Shown piece after piece: positions 35,916-47,090 of a stretch of DNA of 64,000 bases. The notes below the pieces were generated by a model, which did not search any database, was not told the DNA's origin, and worked only from the letters and a program-made list of their open reading frames with translations. The first letter of the stretch is position 1. Each line of letters opens with the position of its first letter. The translations under genes and the position numbers were made by a program. Source of the DNA: Gordius sp. MW1 (lineage: Eukaryota > Nematomorpha > Gordioida > Gordea > Gordiidae); contig OZ038532.1 in assembly GCA_964036665.1 (NCBI GenBank), forward strand, positions 6,696,001 through 6,760,000. The letters are read 5' to 3'.

Positions 35916-36538
35916 TGTAATTTTTAAATAAATGCCGTGGAAACTTATACGGGTTTTTAGTGGCTGTAGTTATTCTGCTTTCGCAAATACACTAGCAATT
36001 GACCGCTGCTTGGCTTTACTTTTATGTAAATCGTTTATAAACTATTTTACTCCTAGACACTGCATACAACATAATAAAAATACATTTTCACTCTCTAGTT
36101 GCTTTCAAAATATTTTGTCAGGGGATTCAAAATGAAGAGTATCAAAATCTTTTTATTGGGGAAAAGCGTATTTTGGGAGGTGTTCGAGAATATATCAACC
36201 TCTCCCCCACCTTGTAGCTTAAAAAGACATACAAAACGCACTAATTTTGATCATTAGTCCCGAAAGCGTTTTCATTCTAAGCAGCCAAAGTTCTGATAAA
36301 TTAAATTTTTTGTAAAAATAACTATAATATGGCATATATTAATATCAATAAAACAATTAATACATAATAAAATCTAGCATTACAAATCTATTAACTAGCA
36401 CATCTATTATAGATGACATCACAAAAATGACGATTATCAGCAACAATTACTTTCCAACATAGTTATTAACAACGCCTTAGCACATGAAAAAAATGAATTT
36501 ATAATGATTTAATAATTTTCATTTGGTGGGTTTATTTA

Positions 36539-38206
36539 ATGTGGAAATCAATCTTAGGCTGTTGTAGCTGTAAACGGCAAAGGAAAATAGCATTGTCAGA
36601 TGGTTCAATTTGCGTCAAACCAAAACCTCAATCCCTTAAATCACCTAACCACGGTGATACCGCCGAGGCATGTAAAGATTATTTAGAGTTTTCACAAAAA
36701 TTAGATTCTGGAGACTTCAATTGTTCCGACATAAAAGCCATTTATCGTGATGTAGATGATGCTTTCAATATGGCTTCCTTTGAAACGGATCAACGTGAAA
36801 TTTTTAATAATGATCAAGTTGAGGCTAAATCACCTTCCATTAAAAGACGATATGTATCTTCCTTAACTTACAGCAGTGTTCAAACAGATGATCCCTCAGA
36901 CTCAGCGCTTTCGGATGAAGATGCTTCTCTGGATTATATTATTGATTCTCCTATGGTAGAAAACATAGTTAACTTTCAGGCGCTTGAGAATATCCTCATA
37001 GAACAAGAGCATAAAATGTATGGAGAAAGGGTAATACCCGTTGAAGTTAAGAGTGAGGAGATATTAGAAAATAGTATTGACGTCAAAGATTGTCAACAGA
37101 GTGAACATGTACTAGAGACGTCTACCATTGATTTAAATAATTCCTTATATGCAATCAAGAATTGTTTTCAATCAAAAGTGTTCTACTTAGATGAAAACGT
37201 TACGAAAATCGTAGCGAAAAATGAAGACGAACATGACGATACTAATGAAGACCCTATATATTCCATAGGAAATGATGATATAATAACGCATAAGAATAAT
37301 GACGAATGCATGAATGAGGATATAACAGCTGAGTTTGAGGCAAGTGACGAAATCGCAAAAGGACAAACATTTTGGGTGTCTTTGGATATCAACGAGAGTA
37401 ATCAAATGGAAAATGGTGATAATAAGTCTGTAGGTAGCGCAGTGTCTTCCGATAATTTATCTGAATACCACAGTCCGGTTTGGGATGAATGCCAAAAAAA
37501 TAAGGAACCAAATGCGATTGACTATGATTACAATGTGAAATGGCCGATAAATGTGTCAATACCTAAAGTGGAAATAGATTTGTTAGAACCTGATAATGTG
37601 CCGTTATCGAATTTTGGTAGCTTTACTATGTGTAAGGTACAGGACACTGACCGACAGATTGAAGTAACTCGACCTTCGGAAATTCAAATAAAACTACCTG
37701 AATGTGGAAATAAAGAAAGCATAGTAGAATGGTCATTTGGTAAACCCCGCTTAAATTTCGATAAGGTATTAAATGAACTCAAAACCCTTCAAACGACCGT
37801 TTCATTGAATAGTCCACCAACAATAGTAGAGCCAGGGGCTAGTATGACCAAAGAAATAGACACTATTGATGAAGAAAGCTATGGTACCCAAGAAAATGTA
37901 ATGTTTGATGATGATGGTATGTCACCTAAATTATCTCTTTCTGAAATACTCATAACAACCCAAAATCATTTGGGAGATAAAAGGGCATTAGAAATATCTG
38001 TGATGGATTCTTATAATCGAAGGGTTAAACGAGATCCGATGAGTTTACCAAGTTCACCATTGTGTGAAAAACAGCAAAGGTTTATGATTAGTAACTTTAA
38101 ACGGGATCTTAATATACTCCTCATAAGGCAAGAAAAAGAAAATCGAGTAGATAAACGATTGTCCAATATGTTCAAACAAACCCTAAGTTCTTTGTATGTT
38201 AAATAA
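36539..38206 (+). CDS. unknown acidic protein, single exon, 555 residues
   Basis: An uninterrupted frame of 555 codons from an ATG at 36539 to a TAA at 38206 in otherwise stop-rich DNA. The N-terminus MWKSILGCCSCKRQRK combines a Cys cluster with basic residues, a pattern that could be lipid-modified and membrane-associated (inference). Most of the chain is Asp/Glu/Ser-rich and looks disordered, with no signal peptide or membrane segment. The last 60 residues are basic and probably helical (FKRDLNILLIRQEKENR). No family recognised. It faces the minus-strand gene ending at 39143 tail-to-tail. The lack of introns contrasts with its neighbours. Confidence 0.75.
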   Translation: MWKSILGCCSCKRQRKIALSDGSICVKPKPQSLKSPNHGDTAEACKDYLEFSQKLDSGDFNCSDIKAIYRDVDDAFNMASFETDQREIFNNDQVEAKSPSIKRRYVSSLTYSSVQTDDPSDSALSDEDASLDYIIDSPMVENIVNFQALENILIEQEHKMYGERVIPVEVKSEEILENSIDVKDCQQSEHVLETSTIDLNNSLYAIKNCFQSKVFYLDENVTKIVAKNEDEHDDTNEDPIYSIGNDDIITHKNNDECMNEDITAEFEASDEIAKGQTFWVSLDINESNQMENGDNKSVGSAVSSDNLSEYHSPVWDECQKNKEPNAIDYDYNVKWPINVSIPKVEIDLLEPDNVPLSNFGSFTMCKVQDTDRQIEVTRPSEIQIKLPECGNKESIVEWSFGKPRLNFDKVLNELKTLQTTVSLNSPPTIVEPGASMTKEIDTIDEESYGTQENVMFDDDGMSPKLSLSEILITTQNHLGDKRALEISVMDSYNRRVKRDPMSLPSSPLCEKQQRFMISNFKRDLNILLIRQEKENRVDKRLSNMFKQTLSSLYVK

Positions 38207-38257
38207 AAGTTGTCATTGAATTTTAGATTGATTTACCTAGATCAATATTTATTAGGT

Positions 38258-38399
38258 TATGGGCGTAGCCAAGGGGGACAGGGATGGGCGGCTGCTCCCC
38301 TCTAAATCCAAAAATTATGGCTAAAATTTCAAAAAATGATTATTTTGCCCCTCCCTAAATTGTTATTGCCCCCCCCCTCTAATGCTGGCTACGCCCATG
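38258..38399. mobile_element. hAT-like MITE with G/C runs
   Basis: TATGGGCGTAGCC to GGCTACGCCCATG, interior C run, no clean target duplication. Lies just 3' of the 555-residue gene. Confidence 0.65.
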
Positions 38400-39142
38400 C
38401 AAGAGGCTACAGATAAAACATATACATTTTATTTTACTCAATAAAGCTTAAATATGACGTTGAATTGAATATTAAAATTAGTTTTAGATATACTAATTGA
38501 TTTCCTCTTTATATTGTAACCTTATCGTATTTTCCACCAATTTAACGTAAGCAAAAAAGTACCATAAGATATTTTCCAAAATGATTCGGTTTAAATGACA
38601 AAATTAGCTAAAATTATGAAAAAAAATTATTGGGCAAAATTTGGAACACAAATTAAGCTTGGTTTTAATCGTAGGTAAATAAAAAATAATAGCTTTTAAA
38701 TTAAAAACATTTCTTTACAACAAAAAAGCCATGATATTATGATAAATCTTCAAAAAAAAGCGCTATATTATATTTTATTAAGATGAAAATTGCCACCCTT
38801 GTGGTAAAACTATTAAATGTTGAGTTCATTTAAACAACTTTAAAAATTATGAGATCATAAAAAGGAAATATTCTATAATAACTAGACATTTATTATTTCT
38901 GAGATCGCATAAAAAGGTCTTTATTTTGGCTTAAACATTTATATAAATACCTCTTTATCCCACGAGGCACGGTTGTAAGGCATATATAATATGATAAAAT
39001 AAATACATAAAAACATCATTAATACATTAATCGATTTTTGTAAGGGCCGTATTTAACATAATTTTAGGCAATTTATATAAAATTTAATCATCATTCATAA
39101 TTACGAGTAAATTAAAATCTTTTATAAAAAATGATCTATAAT

Positions 39143-42100
39143 TCAAGAAGAAACCAATGGGTCGAAGGCGCGTAAAAGGCTATTATCGAAGAGGGAAGCT
39201 GGGGTAGATGGGACTTGCAGGGATTTTTGAGGCGAAAAATTAAAATAAGAAGTGTACAGATCATCGGAGGATAATTCTAACACATCCAATTTCTCAGATA
39301 AAATATCAGCGCCCGGGCTAGCATCCCCATCTCTTCTAGTTGTGTCGTAAGAAATAGCATTAGAATTTTCGGCAAAAAAATTGACTTTCTCATCTCCTTC
39401 ATTCGTTAGGTCCTTCTCCAGGTTGAAAGCATTCTTGGATAAATATCATAAAAGATGTAAAAGGCTAAAAATCAAAACTTAGTAATGATAGTTTCAAAAA
39501 AAAAGTTAAAATACTAAAACTTTTTTACATACAATTTATATTCGAATAGAATCGAACAGACAAGACACACATTTGAACCATTCAAACATATTTTATGTTT
39601 TTGAAACATAGGGAAGAGCTGAATAAAAAAGTTGAAATAAATTAAAGCTAGCGCACGGGTGGGTTTGGATGTATCTCCAGTATTAGCCAAAAAAACATTG
39701 CCTCAGATAGGTCGGCTAATACAAAGAAAGGCTAAACAGCCAAAGAAAAAAGTTAGAGTCTTTTGTAAAGCGATGCAAAATGATTTAATCATTAAAACGA
39801 AAAAAAAAATCAGGATAAACCATAGAATAAAATCAAAAAGTTCATGATACTACGACTTTTCAATGTAACTTAAGATGCTTTCTAAAAAGAAAAAAATCTA
39901 TAAAAAATATTTAAAAAAAGATGAGATAGGAAAAATAGTTTGTGCGTTATACAGATTCATATGGGGCAACATCTAATTCGCGTGCGTTCGAGATGGAATC
40001 AGCAGCTGTTCCCGCATCAGCCGGGATGGATATTTCCAAGAGTTGAGGTGGTGGGGATTTGTGTTTAAAACCACTTTTTATGCTGGCGGGAGGAGATTGA
40101 AGGGTTACGTCGTCTTTCCATTTCACAATCTTCTTCTTTTTTTCCACCTTGTTAAAGCCCAATAAACTATTTTCCATCATCTCCTACAATACACGTAAAA
40201 TTCCATTAGAATCAAGATAAATGCTAAAAATTAACGTTCTATAAGGAACCCAATCAAAAAAACGGTCCAGTCATTAGGTCAAACCCTTAGAATTAAAAGT
40301 TGGGCAGAAATGAGCCTTAAAGGAATGAACTTATTGCAGATTCAATAAATAAAGTTATTAACCATATTTTGGACAAATTTTTCCCTTCATTAATACAACG
40401 ATCTTAAGAGATGATATAAATAGCCAATAAGTCATCATAATTCATTCGGTGACCGTAGTTTCTTGGCACTAAACAACTTATTACCAGATATCAAATGTAC
40501 CAATTATAATCAAAAACTATTAATATACATATTAAAAACCATAGGCGTAGCCAGCATTGGAATTAGAGGGGCCCAATAACGATTTGGAAGGGGCAAAATG
40601 ATCGAATTTATTAAATCTTTATCTAGAACTTTAATAAATTTTTGGATTTACCCCCCCCCCCCCCCCCCCTTTGGCTACGCCCATGCTAAAAACCAACCCA
40701 CCAATGGCCCCATGAATCATTCAATGCGAAAAGATGAAAAACTCAGATAGCTAACACCTCCCCCCCCCCTCGTATGTTGTAACTATAGACCAATAGACTG
40801 CTCATCGAAGTGGCAATCATTAAAAAATTATGTAATTAATTTTCCGCATTTTTAAAAAGTGGACATACATTCCATCAACGTAAGTTTTATAGCAAATATT
40901 ACAATTTCAGTCGTAGAATCATAAAAATATATGACAAAATTCATATGTTATTAGCGGGTAAATATTGATTACCATTCTCTAACAGAATAACAGTCTCATC
41001 ATTAACACTTTTTAAAATGGCGGTAAAAAAGGCAACACTTTTACGAAAGGGATTGAGCAGTCTCTTACTCTATGGCTGTGACTCAAAATTGTACTCACCT
41101 CGGGCGCTGGAAGCGCCTTTTTCAAAATTGAACTCATCACCACTGGGGGTTCGGGTCCGCTCCTCGTGGCCGGACCAAGGGAGACCAAAGCCGAAGTGGT
41201 CTGGGGGCATTTATAAGCGTAGCTCTGAGACAGTAGCCCGTTCATTTTCAAAGCGTATCGGTTCATGGTCGTACAACAAAAGACATTATTGGCGGGCAGA
41301 GCGGAGAGTGAATTATGAGAGATGCTAGAGATGTTGTGGGTCCGATAGATTGAATTGGGTGGGGGCCGGGAGATTGACAAAGGGGCCGTCACGATACGCT
41401 AACAGGGCCCGACAAAATTATACAAATAAATATATATTATAAATAAATAGATTCCCCATAGCTGTTTGTCACACTTGGTGGGCGGCAACTTTTCCTTAGA
41501 GATTAGATGGGATCTTTGCTTTAACTAGAACTAATGGTCGACTCTAGTCTATTTTTCAAATTTCGACTAAGCCTAGAGGTCGACTAAGAAAAACAGACCA
41601 AAGACCTCTAGTATGTTTATGTTTAATCGACTAGAACCAAAAGTCGACCAAACAAAACCAGCCGTTTTTACAACACTAATGACTAGGTCCCCCCATCCCG
41701 CTAAAATGATTAAATTTAACGAACTAAACAATAATTAATACCACCACCACACCTTCTAGTGTACATATAGGACAGAATAGGATGAGGGGGGGGGGGCTAG
41801 TTTCCCCCTTTCCGTGGCCAAATTAAACGTATAAATATCAAAATTATCAGTTATCTACTTTAATTATGAATAGGGAGTAAGTAATATGAAACTTAGTCTG
41901 ATTAGACAGGGTTTGTAACTAGAGGCCTGCTAAATTGTTTTTTTTCGCCCCGAACCCGAAATCCTTTAATTTTTGACCCACCCTGAGTCCGGCCTTACAT
42001 TTGTCTTAGATTAAAATTCCCGGATAATTAAAAATCCAATTTGTATGGCTACTTTTTAATTACTAATTGTTTTACATATATAACATTTTAAACCTAAAAA

Positions 42101-44185
42101 TATAAAAAATTTAAATTATGAATCTATATTTAATAAAAATTGAGAAATTTTGAGCAAAATTTATTATAACGTGGAGAGATGGGCTAATTCAAAAAATTAA
42201 AATCAAAAAGTTCACTGTACAAACGTTCTCTATTTTAAATTAAAACAAATTAATCTATAAAATATATTTTTGGTTTTGTGGCACTTGTGAAGCCCGGCCC
42301 AAAACTTCTCGAGCCGAGTCGGGCTCGGGCCGCCCGTGCGAGGCTAACATACTCAAACTAAATCAATTTAATACCTTTGGGCATTGACGCTGAGGTGTAG
42401 TGTGATCTAACAGGGCCGAGCTCGATTGGGAAGCGGTAGGATTTGCGTATAATGATGCACTTTTACTTGGGGTGGTGGCAGCGGTTCTCAGGTTTTGGGG
42501 TAAGTTGTAAATACTAAGCCTGTTGACTATAGATTCGCTCCTTAAAAAGCGAGTAGGTTTTCTCGTAGGAGGAGTATCTTTGACGAAATCAAATTTCTCC
42601 AGGGCAGTGAAAACATCCTCTGCAGGCCTATCACGTATGATGCTTGGTTGATTGGCATCTATTTCTGCCAAAGCTGAGGGCTCAATACCTATTAAGCAAT
42701 TTTTGTAATGATTATGTACATGCCAAGACTAGATAGACTGCTCATCAACTTTAAATGAGTGTATAAGGAAAGGACAAAGAGATTAAAGTAATTTTGGTTA
42801 ATTAAAGAAGTGTTTTTAAAACATACAAATAAGTAATAAAAGATTGAACTAGTTAAACAACAGCATTTTAAATTTTAGATCATTTAAAAAATTCCTAAAA
42901 ATAAAAAAACTGTGATGATGTGATGTTAAAGCAATTTAATGCCATCTGCACTTTTAATAAATTATTTTCCCTAATTCATATTGACTTTAAGTTATTTATT
43001 ATATTCAATGATTCCTTAAAGTATAGAGGATAAAAATTTCCAGAAAGACCTTGACTTGAGGCTTAAGCAATCATGGATTGTTGTTTAAATTTTATAATGT
43101 CATAAGGCACAGAAGAATCACATAGCTGAAAAAAAGATATGATATTTATCCATGTACAAATCTTCTTTAAAACATTTGAAACACAATTACAAATCCTAAA
43201 AATGTAACTAATATTAGCATTTAGAATATAAGCCTAAAACCATAAAACTTTTGATAACAAATTAGAAAAAACTGTCATTTAAATTAAAAAAAATTTAAAA
43301 TAAACTCTATTCATAAATTAAAGGTTAATATAACATTAAATTTACCATTATTATATGCAAAGGAAAGCTGAGGGTTAGAGGAGTAGTAAATGCTGCATCT
43401 TCTAGATATATCCTAAAGTTTTATTTTATGCACATACTAAATAGTATGTTACCATAATTTTTGGACACAATGACTGGTGACTTGGAATTTTTTTAGTCGG
43501 CAAGGCAATTTTTGCATGTGTATTTTTTATAGTATGAAGTTTGTTGGTTTCCTTTTTCCCTAAAATTAAATAGATATGTAAAGTGTTTAATATATATATT
43601 AATTTTTAACCTGACACCAAAAAGAGCATAATTATTTATGAGGGATATTAAATTGACCTATTAAAATATAAAAAAAAACTTTAAATTATCAATGCCCACT
43701 TTAAAAAAATGTTACTTTTGTATATGAAAATAAATTATTATTTTTAACCTTTTTTATTTCTCAAAAGCATTAGTTACAAAAAGTGTTAATATCCAGTCAT
43801 TATTAAAGCTTACAATATATAAGAATATTTCAAACATTTTAGTCAATAAAATATAAATATGCGATATGTGTGCAGGCTAAAATTTAACAAAGCCCTTACT
43901 TTTAAAACTAATGTTATAATTTTTGTTAATATTTTCTTTTAAAGACCCTTTGATTGCTCTTTCTGACAAAACCTTCTGCTTTCTATCGATTTGAGAGCAA
44001 TTTTGCAGCTTTGGATGACTCATTAAGGCTAAATCATTAATTGGATTCATATTGCTATTTGATATTGTTTTCTTAATGAAACAAAGGTCGTTTATTCTAG
44101 GGATTTTTGAAGTGCTATAATCATTTTCATGAGTTTTTTTCAAAATTTTAGTATTAGTTGATACGCCTTCTTTTAATTTAGGCAT
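39143..44185 (-). CDS. unknown disordered protein with SILK and RVxF-like motifs, five exons
   Basis: Minus-strand exons: 44185-43900, 42688-42375, 41398-41099, 40183-39953, 39433-39143. All junctions are GT-AG. Phase is 1 at the first junction and 0 at the others, giving 473 residues with no internal stop. The chain is Ser/Pro/Thr/Lys-rich with no signal peptide, membrane span or known fold. SILKK (residues 290-294) is followed by KIVKW (318-322). These match the SILK and RVxF docking motifs of protein phosphatase 1 regulators, in the order those regulators use. A PP1-binding regulatory role is therefore a hypothesis. TRKPTRFLRSESIVNRLS (exon 2) looks like a phosphosite segment. A short candidate exon near 43345-43401 was left out. 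Intron 3 holds two MITEs. Confidence 0.65.
40540..40685. mobile_element. hAT-like MITE in intron 3 of the SILK/RVxF gene
   Basis: CATAGGCGTAGCC to GGCTACGCCCATG with a 19-base C run. Flanks TTAAAAAC (40532-40539) and CTAAAAAC (40686-40693) form an 8-bp duplication with one mismatch. Confidence 0.7.
40783..41074. mobile_element. TIR MITE ending 25 bp from a splice donor
   Basis: Ends CTATAGACCAATAGACTGCT and the inverted GAGCAGTCTCTTACTCTATG, with the GCTCATC core of the family at 21573 and 63370. It sits in intron 3 of the minus-strand gene, just downstream of the exon 3 donor at 41098. Confidence 0.6.
41540..42345. mobile_element. hAT end relic and GC-rich-ended repeat in intron 2
   Basis: 41540-41680 has GTCGAC-type palindromes and ends TTTTTACAACACTAATGA, the right end of the family at 55139-57738. 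41930-42345 is AT-rich with GC-rich ends (GAACCCGAAATCC and GAGTCGGGCTCGGGCC), the same family as 4743, 45230 and 63120. Confidence 0.5.
42720..43870. other. intron 1 of the SILK/RVxF gene
   Basis: 42725-42985 is one end of the GCTCATCA-type MITE. The rest is AT-rich, with one candidate small exon near 43345-43401 (minus strand, TAG acceptor, ATG|GTAAAT donor) that I could not place. Confidence 0.4.
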
Positions 44186-44460
44186 TTTTGAACTAAATTT
44201 TTTGATTAAATATTTAGCGTTAATTATTTAGCTTACTGTTGTATTTTCATTTCTTTATACCAACTGAATGTTGCATATTGGTACAATTTCATCAGGTGCT
44301 TTTACTTGTCAATAGTACGGTTACTGTAAAAGCATACTATGTATATGAGAATTAAAGTTAAGTTTATATGACAGTGGTGTAGGGAGAATTGGTTAAAAGG
44401 AGGGGGGGGGGAAGGTTTCCAACATTTTTTGTTAAATAATACTAACAAAATTTATTTTGG

Positions 44461-44620
44461 CATGGGCGTAGCCAGGTTTTGGATTGGGGGGGGGGGCAAA
44501 ACGTTTAAAAGTTCAATTAGGGAGGGACAAAGCATGAATTTATTTAATTTTTAAGGGTTTTTGCATTAAAAATTATTTTGGCATTCAGGGGGGGGGGGGT
44601 GCCCCCTGGCTATGCCCATG
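44461..44620. mobile_element. hAT-like MITE with perfect 8-bp target duplication
   Basis: CATGGGCGTAGCCAGG to CCTGGCTATGCCCATG, G runs inside. TATTTTGG occurs on both sides (44453-44460 and 44621-44628). Confidence 0.85.
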
Positions 44621-44629
44621 TATTTTGGT

Positions 44630-45340
44630 CATATTTGTTAAAAAGGTGTAGGCAGGATTGCCCAAGGAGCAGGGAGATGGTTAATTATGCGTCACAAAAT
44701 TTTGATTAAACAGATATTAATCAAAATTGTATACATTTTAATACCTGGGATGGTATTTTAGGAAAATGGCATTAATTTTCTCTTCAGTATTAAGTTTGTA
44801 CTAAGAAAAGCATTAACTTAGCACTTAAATTATTTTAATTGTGAGCCATTTCGGCCTGTGGTCTTACTTCCAGGGATGTTATTTGTAAAAGCCCCTTTCA
44901 ATTTTTTATTTATGACAAGAGAGATATTCACAAGACTTTTGGGCTTAATAATTGACTAACCAGTACAAAATATTATAACCGGGCGTGTTTAGTTTAAATT
45001 ACTGTCCGAATTACCTAGATTCATAAATTCTCAATCTAATCCAATTTTATTAAAATTTTGAACTTTCGGGATCCACTTATTTAAAAATCACAAGTTTTAT
45101 GATTAAAAGATAATAAAAAATAATATTGATTAAATTATTATTGTAAAAATTAAATAATTATGAAGTTTGATAAACGCCATAAAGCACAAATTTGCTATAC
45201 AATAGATACAAAAAAATTATCTAATTTTGCTGAGGGAGCCGGGCCTATATATTGCTAGACTCGGCCCGAGGCCGTTTGATTACTTTAAAGCCCTTCCAAG
45301 CCCGGCCCTAATTTCTTTTTCCAAAATTCCATCATGTTCT
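44630..45340. other. AT-rich spacer with a GC-rich repeat end
   Basis: 45232-45310 has CCGGGCC and CGGCCCGAGGCC words of the GC-rich-ended repeat family. No gene seen. Confidence 0.4.
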
Positions 45341-45349
45341 TTAGGAGTA

Positions 45350-46100
45350 TTAACAGTCAAGTCTGCCATCAGTTGAATACCCATTTTTCCCTAAGACAGT
45401 CATTTATAGCTTAATCTCCACCGTTTCATTTTGATCTCCTTGGCTTGTAATGGCTTTTCTTCTGTGATCTTTAATGCCCATGTTTCACATTGATAGAGTA
45501 ACACCGGTCTTATGATGGATTTGTAAGCTTTGCTCTTCAACCATGGTGGCATCTTGTCGCACATTGCGCCGGATATACTTAGCCATCTGAGCCATCATTT
45601 TTGGATCGTGCATTGACTTTATTTACGCAACCTCCCTCTTTAACATCGAGGTAATATAGCTGAGAACTTTGATCACATTCGTCTTTAGAATATTTTCTCT
45701 TTTGTATCCACGTATAGTACTATATCATCGGCATATAGCATACACCGAGGAGATGGTTTTTGAATGTCTCTAGTTATCAAGTCCATAATTCTATTAAAAC
45801 ATGAACTTTTAGAGCAGAACCTTGATGTAATCCAATTTCAACAGGAAAAGGGTTGCGTCCCCAACTGTCGTTCTGACGTAAAAGTTTGAGGCTTTATAAA
45901 TGATTTTCATGAGGCGTACCATCAGAGATATTTTAATCTCTCCAGTACCACCATATTAACGCGCAAGAGACTGTGTCATCCTAAGCTTTCTTTATGTCGA
46001 TAAAGACTATAGGCAGGTCTCTTCTCTTTTTCTCATATTTATACATCATTTGTCTTAGTGCATAGAATGGGTTTCCAATTCTTATATATGATTAAATATT
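45350..46100 (-). pseudogene. RTE-type LINE reverse transcriptase relic
   Basis: On the minus strand the palm block reads a YADDIVLY-like segment at about 45745-45715. Upstream, near 46020-45960, is a block equal to the VFIDIKKA-like region. Thumb and C-terminal motifs lie around 45600-45400. Stops and frameshifts throughout. Confidence 0.6.
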
Positions 46101-46109
46101 GTCTCCTTA

Positions 46110-47090
46110 GGTAGGAAAAAGCACCAGTCTGAATACAGATAGCTACATATCTATTCTTATTAAATATGCTTTTTACTAAATAGGCTACAAGTATCAAAAT
46201 TTTGCGAAATTATATGGTTAAATATTCTTTTTAACTTTATTATATTTTTTATTATGAGTTTGTGATACTGTTATCTAAGAACTATTTCCATTGAGTCTCA
46301 ATCGCTCATACAGTTGATAACGAACAGTGGAAACCGATTACTTAGAGTGGAACACAAAATATTGTTTAAATTATGCTTTTTCTAAAAGTTTAATAGATCT
46401 TTATTTTAATTGGCAATCAAAGTCAAAAAGGGATTTAAATCCGCTATTCATTTATAGTTAATTCTTGTAAAAATGACGGTATAGTTAAACATTAAAAATA
46501 GCAAAGCGATCAGCATAAAGTAAAAAAACTAAATTTGTTAAATACTACTTGTTTACAAAAGGTTAGTAATTATGGACTAAGTTTATTAACAAAGTAGTTA
46601 TTAAATATCATTTATCGCAAAAAAAGATTTATCGAGTTTCATCAAGGCTTTCTTTTTCCGTAAAAAATATATGAAACAGTGTTTAAATAAATATGACAAA
46701 CTTCCTATTCAAAATTATTTTAATCATTTCAAAATTTTAATAAGGAAATTTAGTGTATGTTTAGTTTAGTTACCTAAATAAAACGTTCTCAAAAAATCTG
46801 AATTTTGACTAATTACTTACTGGACATTACCATTTCATAATTTGTTTTTTAACATTGTTTTTTTAAACTAAATAGTAAATCGTTTACTAATACGGTATAA
46901 AACAGCTTCTAGGTAAACTGATATTTTTCATAATTAAGGGTTTTAAAAGAGTTGAAACATACTAGAATCTCTGTTGTAGTCAGTTCGCCCTTCAATGAAT
47001 AAAAATATTTAAAAATTAATTCTTTCAAAATATTTTTTTGGTTAGAATGGGCTATCAATTTTTATTCTCTATTTATCGATTATATATTTA
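46110..47090. other. AT-rich spacer
   Basis: No gene or structured repeat recognised. Confidence 0.5.

Noticed and set aside
39659-39847. 62-codon basic plus-strand ORF
   Set aside because: Lies in intron 4 of the minus-strand gene, is Lys-rich through A-rich DNA, and lacks an ATG context or homologue.
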